Shown here: positions 24,013 to 32,713 of the stretch, in pieces | Numbering within the stretch: position 1 is the first letter of the stretch | How the letters are laid out: every line of letters begins with the position of its first letter | From: Flavobacterium sp. NKUCC04_CG | GTDB lineage: Bacteria > Bacteroidota > Bacteroidia > Flavobacteriales > Flavobacteriaceae | Direction of reading: 5' to 3' | NCBI RefSeq assembly: GCF_019345525.1 | Contig: NZ_JAHKRA010000024.1 | Location: 1-36,393 of the forward strand | Length of the DNA stretch: 36,393 nucleotides | The notes under the pieces: generated by a model | Seen by the model: the letters and a program-made list of their open reading frames with translations, nothing else | Database searches by the model: none | What the model was told of the DNA's origin: nothing | Made by a program: the position numbers and the translations under genes

Positions 24013-25353
24013 ATGAAACAATTAATGGAGAATTACTTTCAGCTCAACAAACACAATACAACGATTCGGAAAGAATTAACAGCAGGCGTCATTACGTTCT
24101 TGACGATGTCATATATATTAGTGGTGAATCCCAATGTTTTAGCTCAGGCAGGTATGGATCGCGAGGCCTTGTTTACAACTACGGCTTTAGCGACTATTTT
24201 TGCCACCCTAATGATGGGGTTATATGCTAAATTGCCTATTGCTCAAGGTCCGGGAATGGGGCTTAGCAGTTTTTTTACGTTTACGGTGGTACTCACGATG
24301 GGGTATACTTGGCAATTTGCGTTAACAGCTGTTTTTATTGAAGGTCTTCTGTTTTTGCTTTTAACTTTTTTTAATATACGCGAACTGATCGTTAAAAACA
24401 TACCCGTTATATTAAAAGAATCGATTCCCGTAGGTATCGGTTTGTTTATCACTTTGATTGGGTTAAAGGGAGCGGGAATTGTTATATCTGATCCCAATAC
24501 CTTAGTTCGTTTAGGTGATTTTTCGCAACACAGCGTTTGGATTGCGTTTCTAGGCTTGTTGGTTACTGGGGTATTATTTGTCAGAAATGTTAACGGTGCC
24601 ATTTTGTTAGGGATTCTTGTGGCCACGGGTTTTGGTTTTATTTTAGGAGACGTTGTATGGCCGTCCACATCCGTAGTCGGTTTACCGCCTTCTATTGAAC
24701 CCATATTCGGACAGGCTCTAGCTCCGCTGTTCACCGAAGATGGATGGAAGCAAATTTGGTCATTAGATATGCTTGTTGTCGTTTTTACGTTTTTGTTTGT
24801 CAACCTTTTTGATACGGTTGGTACCTTAATTGGCGTGATTTCCAAAACGAACTTGGCCGATGCCGAAGGTAATTTTCCTCAAATGAAGAAAGCTTTGTTC
24901 TCCGATGCTTTAGGTACCACTTTTGGCGCTGTTTTAGGCACTAGCTCTGTGACTTCCTATGTGGAGAGTGCTTCAGGAGTAGCTTCTGGCGGACGTACAG
25001 GACTAACCGCGGTTGGAGTGGCCTTGATGTTTGGTTTGTCCTTGTTTTTAGCACCTTTGTTTCTAATGATTCCGGCAGCAGCAACGTCTCCTGCCTTAAT
25101 TATAGTGGGGTTGTTTATGATTTCGTCGGTTTCAAAGATCAATTTTGACGATATGAGTGAAGGTTTACCCGCTTTTCTAACGATAGTACTAATGCCATTT
25201 ACCTATAGTATTGCTGAGGGAATCGTTTTTGGTATATTGAGTTTTACATTTCTAAAACTCTTTACGGGAAAGTACCAACAGATTACCTTAACTTTAGCGG
25301 TACTTTCGATACTTTTTTTGATAAAAATTATCCTCGAAGTCTTTTACAAATAG
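24013..25353 (+). CDS. NCS2 family purine permease
   Basis: This inner-membrane nucleobase transporter of the NCS2/AzgA type (adenine, guanine or hypoxanthine) has family signatures TAGVITFLTMSYILVVNP near the start, AQGPGMGLSSFF in the first third, DTVGTLIGV, and SVTSYVESASGVASGGRTG; many hydrophobic segments run over 446 residues. The frame is open from a TTG at 23974, but that codon lies inside a TATATTTG promoter box (23969-23976); the ATG at 24013 is the likely start. The alpha/beta hydrolase gene follows 24 bases downstream. Substrate specificity cannot be read. Confidence 0.92.
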   Translation: MKQLMENYFQLNKHNTTIRKELTAGVITFLTMSYILVVNPNVLAQAGMDREALFTTTALATIFATLMMGLYAKLPIAQGPGMGLSSFFTFTVVLTMGYTWQFALTAVFIEGLLFLLLTFFNIRELIVKNIPVILKESIPVGIGLFITLIGLKGAGIVISDPNTLVRLGDFSQHSVWIAFLGLLVTGVLFVRNVNGAILLGILVATGFGFILGDVVWPSTSVVGLPPSIEPIFGQALAPLFTEDGWKQIWSLDMLVVVFTFLFVNLFDTVGTLIGVISKTNLADAEGNFPQMKKALFSDALGTTFGAVLGTSSVTSYVESASGVASGGRTGLTAVGVALMFGLSLFLAPLFLMIPAAATSPALIIVGLFMISSVSKINFDDMSEGLPAFLTIVLMPFTYSIAEGIVFGILSFTFLKLFTGKYQQITLTLAVLSILFLIKIILEVFYK

Positions 25354-25377
25354 TTTCGAATCATAAAAATCAAATCC

Positions 25378-26211
25378 ATGATGAAAGCCGAAAAGAATCA
25401 AGTTATAAAAGTAAGTGCAACAATCAGTCTGTTAGCAGATGCCTATTATCCTGAACTAACAAAAAAATTACCCTTGGTGATATTCAGTCACGGTTATAAG
25501 GGATTTAAGGATTGGGGGGCTTGGGAATTGGCGATGAAATCCATTGCAAAAGAAGGTTTTTATGTGGTGAAGTTTAATTTTTCTCATAATGGAACTACTT
25601 TAGATAATCCTTTGGAATTTGAAGACTTAGAAGCTTTTGGAAAAAACACCTATTCGCAAGAGCAACGTGATTTAACAGCGGTTATCAATCATTTTAAGAA
25701 TCATATAGAAGTAGATAGGAGCCAAATCAGTATTATCGGACACAGTAGAGGTGGTGGGGCAGTTTTGGTTCAAGCACTTGAGAATAACGATGTCGCCAAG
25801 GTGGTTAGTTGGGCTGGTGTAGCTGATTTTAAAAGGCGATTTCCTCAAGGAGCACGCTTTGATAAGTGGAAGGAAGAGGGCGTGTTTTATGGACTCAACA
25901 CAAGAACCAATCAGCAAATGCCGCATTATTTTTCATTCTATCTAGATTATGAAGCTAATGAACGAAAATTCGATATTCAAAATTGCGCACAACATTTAAA
26001 GAAACCCTTGTTGATTGTTCAAGGGACTGCAGATGAAGCGGTACCTCTAAAAGAAGCAGAATGGTTGCACTTATGGGCTAAAAGTTCAGAATTGTATGTT
26101 ATAGAAGGGGCAAATCATGTTTTTGGTGCTAGCCATCCATGGGATAAAAATGAGCTACCGCTTGATTTATCTAAAGTGATTGATCAAACGGTAGCTTTTT
26201 TAAAAAAGTAA
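25378..26211 (+). CDS. Alpha/beta hydrolase (dienelactone hydrolase-like)
   Basis: The 277-residue cytosolic protein has a complete triad: nucleophile Ser123 in GHSRGGG, Asp219 in VQGTADEAVP and His247 in GANHVFG. The oxyanion loop is FSHGYKG near residues 36-42. No signal peptide is present. Substrate unknown; esterase or thioesterase activity is the family norm. It lies 24 bases behind the permease on the same strand, so it may be co-transcribed, although I see no functional link. Confidence 0.88.
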   Translation: MMKAEKNQVIKVSATISLLADAYYPELTKKLPLVIFSHGYKGFKDWGAWELAMKSIAKEGFYVVKFNFSHNGTTLDNPLEFEDLEAFGKNTYSQEQRDLTAVINHFKNHIEVDRSQISIIGHSRGGGAVLVQALENNDVAKVVSWAGVADFKRRFPQGARFDKWKEEGVFYGLNTRTNQQMPHYFSFYLDYEANERKFDIQNCAQHLKKPLLIVQGTADEAVPLKEAEWLHLWAKSSELYVIEGANHVFGASHPWDKNELPLDLSKVIDQTVAFLKK

Positions 26212-26215
26212 CCTA

Positions 26216-26236
26216 CATTCGATTCTAAATCGAATG
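26216..26236. terminator. Weak inverted repeat between convergent genes
   Basis: A 9-bp perfect stem (CATTCGATT / AATCGAATG) with a 3-base loop lies 5 bases after the hydrolase stop. It has no T-run, so it is a weak terminator candidate only. Confidence 0.4.
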
Positions 26237-26247
26237 ATCAGTTTATA

Positions 26248-27285
26248 TTATGATTTGGTTTTTGTTGTGGTGAAATAGGTTTTTTGAGCTTCGAGTACCA
26301 AATAAAACTGTACTCCAAATAACAAACTAGCCGCTACTAAATGTAGGGTTTGCCCACCGAAAGGAAAATGCCAATAGTACATCGCAATACCGGAACCAAC
26401 TTCTAAAGCTAATAATAGCATAACCCAATTAAGCTTGCTGTATCCCAGCTCTTTACGTTTGTTTCTTAAAAACAAAAACAAGTTGACAAAAACAACTACA
26501 AAGGAAAAGGTTCTATGGATATAAAATTCAAAAGTAGGGTCGTTAAGCCATAGATATTCATTGCCAATTCCAGCACGAACTTGTTCATCAACGAATTGAC
26601 GTACTTGTGTACCTAATACTACTTGAATTAACGTTAGTAATAAGGCTATATACAGGAATATACTAAATTTAGAGTCGTGTTTTCGAGGTTCTTTTTTAAG
26701 GCTTGCAATACGAACAATATATATGAGTACAGCTACAATAACTAAAGCCATTACCATGTGTACTGTAATTTTTACGGGATTGAGCACGGAAAATACCACT
26801 GTAGCACCTAACCAAGCTTGGAAGCCCATTAAAAAAACAACCAACCAAGACAGGCCTACCAATTTCTTTTGAGTACGCCAAAATGCAAATGAGCATACAG
26901 CCATAAATAAACAGGCAACACCTGCTATAGCTCCACTAAGTCTATTTAGGTATTCCGTCCAAGTGTGTTTGGCATTGAAGGTAGCGTAATCGTGTTTGGT
27001 GTATTTGGTCCAATTTTCTTCTTGATAAACATCGGTCGTTACAAAGTCTTGTTTGGCCACCCACAAACTTTCGTCGTGAATGATTACTTGACCTTTTTTA
27101 AATTCGTGTTCCGGTTGCCATAGAATTTCTGAAACATCCGTTGGCGGAATGTAATAACCAAAACACTTTGGCCAATCGGGGCATCCCATACCTGAACCCG
27201 TCATACGAACTAGGGCTCCGGCAAAAATCACGACATAGACCAAAATAAGTGAGGTCTTTGCAAGTGGTAAAAAATATTGTTTCAT
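26248..27285 (-). CDS. ctaA: Heme A synthase (CtaA/COX15)
   Basis: Heme A synthase oxidises the C8 methyl group of heme O to a formyl group, giving heme A for aa3-type cytochrome oxidase. This 345-residue membrane protein shows the type 2 COX15 pattern: GALVRMTGSGMGCPDWPKC early on, a periplasmic loop of about 60 residues, then the heme-ligand motif TWTEYLNRLSGA, and further histidines in later helices (ITVHMVMAL, FEFYIHRTF, GQTLHLVAASLL). About eight hydrophobic segments are visible. The gene starts 6 bases after the cca stop, so the pair shares a transcript with tsaC. Confidence 0.95.
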   Translation of the reverse strand: MKQYFLPLAKTSLILVYVVIFAGALVRMTGSGMGCPDWPKCFGYYIPPTDVSEILWQPEHEFKKGQVIIHDESLWVAKQDFVTTDVYQEENWTKYTKHDYATFNAKHTWTEYLNRLSGAIAGVACLFMAVCSFAFWRTQKKLVGLSWLVVFLMGFQAWLGATVVFSVLNPVKITVHMVMALVIVAVLIYIVRIASLKKEPRKHDSKFSIFLYIALLLTLIQVVLGTQVRQFVDEQVRAGIGNEYLWLNDPTFEFYIHRTFSFVVVFVNLFLFLRNKRKELGYSKLNWVMLLLALEVGSGIAMYYWHFPFGGQTLHLVAASLLFGVQFYLVLEAQKTYFTTTKTKS

Positions 27286-27291
27286 AAGTGA

Positions 27292-28728
27292 TTATTTTGC
27301 GGAACTCTTAGAGAGTCCCATTTTTTCTGCTTTTTCCATCATAAAATGATGTGCGGCCTCGTATTCATTGGGAATAACTCCCTCCAAAATCGCCTCTTTG
27401 ATTGCCTCTTTCAGTACGCCAATTTCGCGAGAAGGCGGTAGGTTAAATTCGGCCATGATTTCTTCACCCGAAATAGGAGGTTGGAATTGACGAACGTGAT
27501 CGCGTTCTTCGACCTCGACAATTTTGTTTCGAACAATCTGAAAATTATGGTGGTACTTTTTATATTTGATGGTGTTCTTTGTGGTGATATCTGCCTCGCA
27601 TAAAATCATCAAATCCTCTACGTCTTCACCTGCATCAAAAATCAATCGACGTACGGCTGAATCAGTAACGGTTTTCTGAGACAAAACTACAGGTCTCGAA
27701 CTCATGGTAACCATTTTTTGAACGTATTTGAGTTTGTGATTTAAAGGCATATGCAAACGCTGGAAAATTTTCCGTACCATTTTCCCGCCTATAAATTCGT
27801 GTCCGTGAAACGTCCAGCCTTGGCGTTTATTGAATCGCTTAGTAGGAGCCTTACCGATATCGTGTAATAAAGCCGACCAGCGAAGCCATAAGTCGTCAGT
27901 TTTGGTGCTGATGTTATCAACCACTTCCAAAGAGTGATAAAAATTGTTTTTATGAGTATGTCCCTCGATTTCTTCTACTTGATTTAAAGCAGTTAGTTCG
28001 GGAAGTATTAAGTCGAGTAGTCCTGAATGATATAACAATAGAAAGCCTTTAGACGGTGTTGGAGTCAAAAGAATTTTGTTGAGTTCATCGACGATACGTT
28101 CTCCTGAAATGATATCCAATCTCTGGTGATTTCTAGAAATAGCTTCTAGGGATTCCGCTTCAATGACAAAATCCAATTGGGCTGCAAATCGAACGGCACG
28201 CATCATGCGCAACGGGTCGTCAGAATACGTAATATCCGGATTTAAAGGGGTTTTGATGATTTTATTACTCAAGTCATCTAGTCCGTTAAAGGGATCGATT
28301 AAGTTCCCAAAATCGGATTGATTAAGGCTAAAAGCCAAGGCGTTTATCGTAAAATCACGTCGGTTTTGATCGTCTTCTAAAGTTCCGTCTTCCACCACCG
28401 GATTTCTGCTTTCAAAGTGATAGGATTCTTTACGGGCGCCAACAAATTCAATATCCATATCGTCAAAGCGCAACATCGCCGTGCCATAGGTTTTAAAAAT
28501 TTGGACTTTAGGCCGATTGGGCAATAAGTTAGAAACCTCCAAAGCCAAGTCAATACCGCTGCCAATTGCTACAATATCGATGTCTTTTTTAGAATCTCGT
28601 TTTAATAGGTAGTCTCGTACAAAACCACCAATAACATAACAATCCAAAGATAAATTTTGTGCGGCTTGTGAGATATATTCAAAAATAGGATGCGTTAAAG
28701 CGTCTTTATACGGTAAGGGTTGTTTCAT
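27292..28728 (-). CDS. cca: CCA-adding tRNA nucleotidyltransferase with HD domain
   Basis: This enzyme adds or repairs the 3' CCA end of tRNA. The 478-residue protein has the class II polymerase head: GGFVRD near residues 34-39, the catalytic DID at 49-51, RRDFTINA at 123-130 and SDDPLRMMRAVRFA at 169-182, followed by an HD phosphohydrolase domain with LLHDIGKAPT (HD at 289-290) and HGHEFIGGKM. It is the full HD form. tRNA-His copy 2 in this window lacks an encoded CCA and would need it. The gene lies between tsaC and ctaA. Confidence 0.95.
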   Translation of the reverse strand: MKQPLPYKDALTHPIFEYISQAAQNLSLDCYVIGGFVRDYLLKRDSKKDIDIVAIGSGIDLALEVSNLLPNRPKVQIFKTYGTAMLRFDDMDIEFVGARKESYHFESRNPVVEDGTLEDDQNRRDFTINALAFSLNQSDFGNLIDPFNGLDDLSNKIIKTPLNPDITYSDDPLRMMRAVRFAAQLDFVIEAESLEAISRNHQRLDIISGERIVDELNKILLTPTPSKGFLLLYHSGLLDLILPELTALNQVEEIEGHTHKNNFYHSLEVVDNISTKTDDLWLRWSALLHDIGKAPTKRFNKRQGWTFHGHEFIGGKMVRKIFQRLHMPLNHKLKYVQKMVTMSSRPVVLSQKTVTDSAVRRLIFDAGEDVEDLMILCEADITTKNTIKYKKYHHNFQIVRNKIVEVEERDHVRQFQPPISGEEIMAEFNLPPSREIGVLKEAIKEAILEGVIPNEYEAAHHFMMEKAEKMGLSKSSAK

Positions 28729-28759
28729 AATTCGAATTCCAAAAATAGCGTGTACTACC

Positions 28760-29329
28760 TTATTTTCTAATAATAGTTACTTTGCTATCTGTTGTCAGTT
28801 TAATAATCGTCGAGGGCGGAGTCGCTTTTCTATCTTGATGCAAATTTACCACATAGTCCACTCCATCCAAAATTATGGGATTGATTTCTTGAAAAGTTCG
28901 AGCAGTAGGTTCGCCACTTAAATTCGCCGAAGTAGAAACCAAAGGCGATTTCATGCGTTCAATTAATCGAAAACAAAAAGGGTCAGCCACAATTCGCACT
29001 CCTAACGAATCGTCTGGAGCAATGATTTCTTTAGCGACATTTTTGGGATGATCTAATATTAAAGTAGTAGGCTTGTCTGAAAACTCTATAATTTGCCAAG
29101 CTACTTCAGGTATTTCTTTAAAAATCTGGTGTAACATACGATCTCCATTGATCAAGACAATCATACTCTTGGATTCGGCTCTTTTTTTTAATGCAAATAT
29201 CTTTTTTACTGCTTCTGGGTTGTTGGCATCGCAACCTAAACCCCAAACCGTATCGGTAGGATATAAGATTATCCCTCCTTTTTGTATGACTTCAAAAGCG
29301 TTATGTACCTCTTTTTGAATCTCTTCCAT
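28760..29329 (-). CDS. tsaC: L-threonylcarbamoyladenylate synthase (TsaC/YrdC type)
   Basis: This protein makes threonylcarbamoyl-AMP from threonine, bicarbonate and ATP for t6A at position 37 of ANN-decoding tRNAs. The 189-residue single YrdC/Sua5 domain shows GGIILYPTDTVWGLGCDA (residues 18-35), IFALKKR, SLGVRIVADPF and SPLVSTSANLSGEPTA. It lacks the extra Sua5 C-terminal domain, so it is a TsaC/YrdC form. It is the first gene of the tsaC-cca-ctaA group; the first two both act on tRNA. Confidence 0.95.
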   Translation of the reverse strand: MEEIQKEVHNAFEVIQKGGIILYPTDTVWGLGCDANNPEAVKKIFALKKRAESKSMIVLINGDRMLHQIFKEIPEVAWQIIEFSDKPTTLILDHPKNVAKEIIAPDDSLGVRIVADPFCFRLIERMKSPLVSTSANLSGEPTARTFQEINPIILDGVDYVVNLHQDRKATPPSTIIKLTTDSKVTIIRK

Positions 29330-29540
29330 GATCTGAATTCCGTTATTTTTTAACTTTTAAATAGGCGTAAATTTAGTGAAATAATAGCTTATGGGCTAAC
29401 AAAATCGAGTGAAAGTCAATAAAATCTCCAGCCGCAATTATTAAGTTTTTTTTAAGAAAGGTATTCGCGATTTGATCTATATTTATGATTGCCTAAAAAA
29501 CAAACTTTTTTAGCTCTATAATTAAATAAGAACCCCTTTT

Positions 29541-29960
29541 ATGGAATTTAATAAACAAGAAATTCTGGCTCATTGCCAGGCTTTTTCGAAGAATACTTTA
29601 ATGCAAACACTTGATATCGAATTTATCGATGCAGGTCCGGATTTTTTAACCGCAAAAATGCCGGTAAACTCAAAAGTACACCAGCCTTTAGGACTTTTAC
29701 ACGGCGGTGCCACAGTTGCCTTGGCGGAAAGTGTTGGGAGCTCGGCTTCTTTTATGTTGATCAATACACAAGAAGAAGAGGCTAGGGGAATCGAGATTTC
29801 GGCAAATCACTTGAGAAGTAAACGCGATGGGACGGTATTTGCAACAGCGAGGATTTTACATAAGGGCAGAACTTTGCACCTTTGGGAAATCAGAATCACT
29901 GATGAAGAAGATCGTTTGATTAGTATTTGTAAAATCACTAACATGATTCTAAAGAAGTAG
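29541..29960 (+). CDS. menI: PaaI-type hotdog thioesterase (MenI-like)
   Basis: This 139-residue hotdog-fold protein has the MenI/YdiI pattern HQPLGLLHGGATVALAESVGSSA (residues about 48-70), with the Gln/His pair and the active-site Glu of the family, then EISANHLRSKRDGTV and ARILHKGRTLHLWEIRI. In menaquinone synthesis MenI hydrolyses 1,4-dihydroxy-2-naphthoyl-CoA. The next gene, 4 bases downstream, is a chorismate-binding isochorismate synthase, which supports that role over a general PaaI role. MenD is not in the window. Confidence 0.82.
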   Translation: MEFNKQEILAHCQAFSKNTLMQTLDIEFIDAGPDFLTAKMPVNSKVHQPLGLLHGGATVALAESVGSSASFMLINTQEEEARGIEISANHLRSKRDGTVFATARILHKGRTLHLWEIRITDEEDRLISICKITNMILKK

Positions 29961-29964
29961 TTAG

Positions 29965-31026
29965 ATGTCGTTATTTAAAGTAGCACTAGATTATTTAAAA
30001 GACCAAAAACCCTTTGTGATTTATTCCAAATCACAGTCAGATCAGTTAATAGGCGTTTTTCAAAAAAACAACGACTTGCATCATTTGGACGATATGGAGT
30101 CTTCCGGTTTTGTCTTCGCTCCATTTGCAGGTGGAAAAGCTGTTTTTATACCTCATAGTGAATCCGAAATACATATCGAGGCTGTAGCGCCTTTCGTTGT
30201 TTCAACAACGGAGGTGGTTTTGGGTTATGACGATAAAGCTAAAACAGCCTTTGAAAATTTGGTTAAAAAGGGAGTGGCTGCCATTGTAAACGGTAGTTTC
30301 GAAAAAGTGGTTTTTTCGAGAAAAGAAACACAGGAAATTGAATCGTTTGATCCGATTACAACTTATAAAAAATTAAAAGCAAGTTATCCAACTGCTTTTT
30401 GCTATTTGTTTTACCATCCAAAGGTAGGCATGTGGATGGGAGCAACACCGGAGCAATTAGTAAAGGTTTCCGACCAAAGGGTTTATACGATGGCTTTGGC
30501 GGGCACTCAAGTAAACAAGCAACAGGACCCTGTGGTTTGGGGAGCTAAAGAAAAGCAAGAACAATTGTTTGTTACGGAATTTATAGTCGATTCATTACGT
30601 GCGTATTTGAGTGATTTGACCGTTACAAAACCTTTTACGGCAAATGCGGGACGTATTATGCATATACGAACCGACATTGAAGGTCAACTAAAAAACGCAA
30701 AGGATTTAGGTAAAATCATCGATCAATTACATCCTACGCCTGCGGTTTGTGGTATGCCCAAAGCGAGTTCTAGGGAATTTATACTACAACAGGAGGGCTA
30801 TGACCGTAAGTTTTACAGTGGTTATCTCGGCGAACTCAACGGCGATTTGGCCCTTGGTAAAAGCGCTCAAAGCGATTTGTTTGTCAATTTGCGTTGTATG
30901 GAAATCGAAAAAAACCAAATACATTTGTATATCGGTTGCGGTATAACGAAAGATAGTATTCCCACAGACGAGTTTATGGAAACCGTTGAAAAATCGAGTA
31001 CGATGAAAAAAATATTAGAAGCATGA
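29965..31026 (+). CDS. menF: Isochorismate synthase (chorismate-binding family)
   Basis: The protein has 353 residues of the ADC synthase/chorismate-binding fold. Signatures: GATPEQLVKV near residues 157-166, ALAGTQ, TEFIVDSLR, HPTPAVCGMPK, EGYDRKFYSGYLGELNGD and IGCGIT near the end. Length and motifs fit the MenF/EntC isochorismate synthases rather than anthranilate or aminodeoxychorismate synthases, and the MenI-like neighbour supports menaquinone synthesis. The last codons overlap the next start (ATGA at 31023-31026), so bshB1 is in the same operon. Confidence 0.87.
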   Translation: MSLFKVALDYLKDQKPFVIYSKSQSDQLIGVFQKNNDLHHLDDMESSGFVFAPFAGGKAVFIPHSESEIHIEAVAPFVVSTTEVVLGYDDKAKTAFENLVKKGVAAIVNGSFEKVVFSRKETQEIESFDPITTYKKLKASYPTAFCYLFYHPKVGMWMGATPEQLVKVSDQRVYTMALAGTQVNKQQDPVVWGAKEKQEQLFVTEFIVDSLRAYLSDLTVTKPFTANAGRIMHIRTDIEGQLKNAKDLGKIIDQLHPTPAVCGMPKASSREFILQQEGYDRKFYSGYLGELNGDLALGKSAQSDLFVNLRCMEIEKNQIHLYIGCGITKDSIPTDEFMETVEKSSTMKKILEA

Positions 31027-31742
31027 TAAAATTAGATATATTGGCGTTTGGCGCACATCCAGACGATGTAGAATTGGGTTGTGGGGCAACGCTTTCCAAA
31101 GAAAAAGCAGCGGGAAAGAAAATAGGTATCATCGATTTAACACGTGGTGAATTGGGAACGCGGGGTTCGGCGGAAATACGTGATGCTGAAGCAGCAGCTG
31201 CAGCCCAAATTATGGGTATTGAAGTACGTGAAAACCTGCGTTTTCGCGATGGTTTCTTCGTCAATGATGAGTATCATCAACTCGAAGTCATTAAAATGAT
31301 TCGAAAATACCGACCGGAAATCCTTTTGTGCAATGCCATTGACGATCGGCATATTGATCATGGAAAAGGGAGTAAATTGGTTTCTGAGGCAGCTTTTTTA
31401 TCGGGTTTGCGTCGTATTGAAACCATTTTTGACGGCAAGTCTCAAGAAGCTTGGCGTCCCAAGGTCGTATATCATTATATACAATGGAAAAATATAGAAC
31501 CGGACTTTGTTGTAGATGTCACTGGGTTTATGGAAACCAAAATACAAGCGGTTTTGGCATACGGTTCTCAATTTTATGAACCCGGTTCCAATGAACCAAT
31601 CACACCAATTACGTCGAAAAACTTCTTGGATAGCATTACTTATCGCGCTCAAGACCTCGGAAGATTGATTGGAACCGATTTTGCAGAAGGATTTACGACA
31701 GAGAGGTATTTGGCTGTCAATAGTTTAGATGATTTGATATGA
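31023..31742 (+). CDS. bshB1: Bacillithiol biosynthesis deacetylase BshB1
   Basis: BshB1 is a zinc-dependent deacetylase of the PIG-L/LmbE family. It removes the acetyl group from N-acetylglucosaminyl-malate in bacillithiol synthesis. The 239-residue protein starts LAFGAHPDDVELGCGATL, with metal ligands in AHPDD, then LTRGELGTRG, RFRDGFF and DDRHIDHGKGS, typical of BshB1. It overlaps the isochorismate synthase by 4 bases. The partners BshA and BshC are not in the window. Confidence 0.95.
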   Translation: MIKLDILAFGAHPDDVELGCGATLSKEKAAGKKIGIIDLTRGELGTRGSAEIRDAEAAAAAQIMGIEVRENLRFRDGFFVNDEYHQLEVIKMIRKYRPEILLCNAIDDRHIDHGKGSKLVSEAAFLSGLRRIETIFDGKSQEAWRPKVVYHYIQWKNIEPDFVVDVTGFMETKIQAVLAYGSQFYEPGSNEPITPITSKNFLDSITYRAQDLGRLIGTDFAEGFTTERYLAVNSLDDLI

Positions 31743-31759
31743 TTTTTCTCAAAAAACCT

Positions 31760-31789
31760 TTGGAGGCAAAGGAAATATGGCTATATTTG
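31760..31789 (+). promoter_or_regulatory. Bacteroidota promoter of the tRNA-His pair
   Basis: TTG, exactly 19 bases, TATATTTG, ending 19 bases before the first tRNA-His. It is one of the clearest promoters in the window and shares its -7 box with both tRNA-Tyr promoters. Confidence 0.85.
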
Positions 31790-31808
31790 CAACCGTAAAA
31801 CAATAGAC

Positions 31809-31886
<78 letters not shown>

Positions 31887-31909
31887 ATCGCACGATTTAA
31901 GTTTTACAC

Positions 31910-31984
<75 letters not shown>

Positions 31985-31994
31985 CAGAAACAGC

Positions 31995-32026
31995 AGCCTG
32001 TTATCTTTGGATAACAGGCTTTTTTT
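31995..32026 (+). terminator. Rho-independent terminator of the tRNA-His pair
   Basis: A perfect 11-bp stem (AGCCTGTTATC / GATAACAGGCT) with a TTTG loop is followed by seven T. It lies 10 bases after the second tRNA-His. Confidence 0.95.
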
Positions 32027-32140
32027 GTGGAGTTAATTTGAGTTCCTAATACGGTATTGGACCACTGTTCGACAAATAAATCGTATCTTAGCCAAGCTTT
32101 TAAAAAGCCAAATCCATTTACCATTCTCAATATCAAAAAC

Positions 32141-32695
32141 ATGAAATTAATCGAAAATCAAGTGTTTAATCAATGCAATCACTTGGAGCAAGCGGAGTAT
32201 TTTGAAACTACTTTTGAAAACTGCGATTTAAATAAATTTAATTTTTCCCAGTTTGAATTTGAAAACTGTGTTTTTAAGAATTGTAATTTGAGTTTGGGAC
32301 AGTTTAATCAAACTTCGTTTCGCGAGGTGGAGTTTATCGATTGTAAATTAATGGGCATTGATTTTTCTAAAATCAATGCATTTTTAATGCAATGGCGTTT
32401 TAATCGTTGCAATCTGCAATTTTCGATTTTTAATGGCCTTAAAATTAAAAAGACCAGTTTTATCAGTTGCGAACTTCAGGATGCGGATTTTGGATTGTGC
32501 GACTTAACTCAGGCATGGTTTGATCAGTCAGACCTCAGTCGTGCGGTTTTTGACAATTCCAACCTCACTCAGGCCGATTTTAGAACAGCCAAAAACTTTT
32601 CAATACGACCGGAATCAAACCTGATTAAAAAGGCCAAATTCGCACAGAATAATCTAATGGGCCTGGTACAGCACCATCAAATTCAAATAGAATAA
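32141..32695 (+). CDS. Pentapeptide-repeat protein (Qnr-like fold)
   Basis: This 184-residue protein is built of pentapeptide repeats (A/C/S-N/D-L/F-x-x) that form a right-handed quadrilateral beta-helix, e.g. FENCDLNKFNFSQFEFENCV, FKNCNLS, FIDCKLMGIDFS, FNRCNLQF, CDLTQAWFDQSDLSRAVFD. Size and repeat style resemble Qnr/MfpA proteins that mimic DNA and protect gyrase, but this resemblance does not prove that role. The frame is open from 32057; the ATG at 32141 is preferred because the repeat-like sequence begins right after it. It stands alone behind the tRNA-His terminator. Confidence 0.85.
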   Translation: MKLIENQVFNQCNHLEQAEYFETTFENCDLNKFNFSQFEFENCVFKNCNLSLGQFNQTSFREVEFIDCKLMGIDFSKINAFLMQWRFNRCNLQFSIFNGLKIKKTSFISCELQDADFGLCDLTQAWFDQSDLSRAVFDNSNLTQADFRTAKNFSIRPESNLIKKAKFAQNNLMGLVQHHQIQIE

Positions 32696-32713
32696 TACGG
32701 CAGTCACAAGCAC

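Noticed and set aside
24243..24845. 200-codon minus-strand frame inside the permease gene
   Set aside because: It is antisense to a well-recognised NCS2 permease, with Pro/Thr/Lys-rich shadow composition and no recognisable domain.
32057..32140. N-terminal extension of the pentapeptide-repeat protein
   Set aside because: The extra 28 residues show no repeat pattern and begin close to the tRNA terminator; the ATG at 32141 is directly followed by repeat-like sequence.
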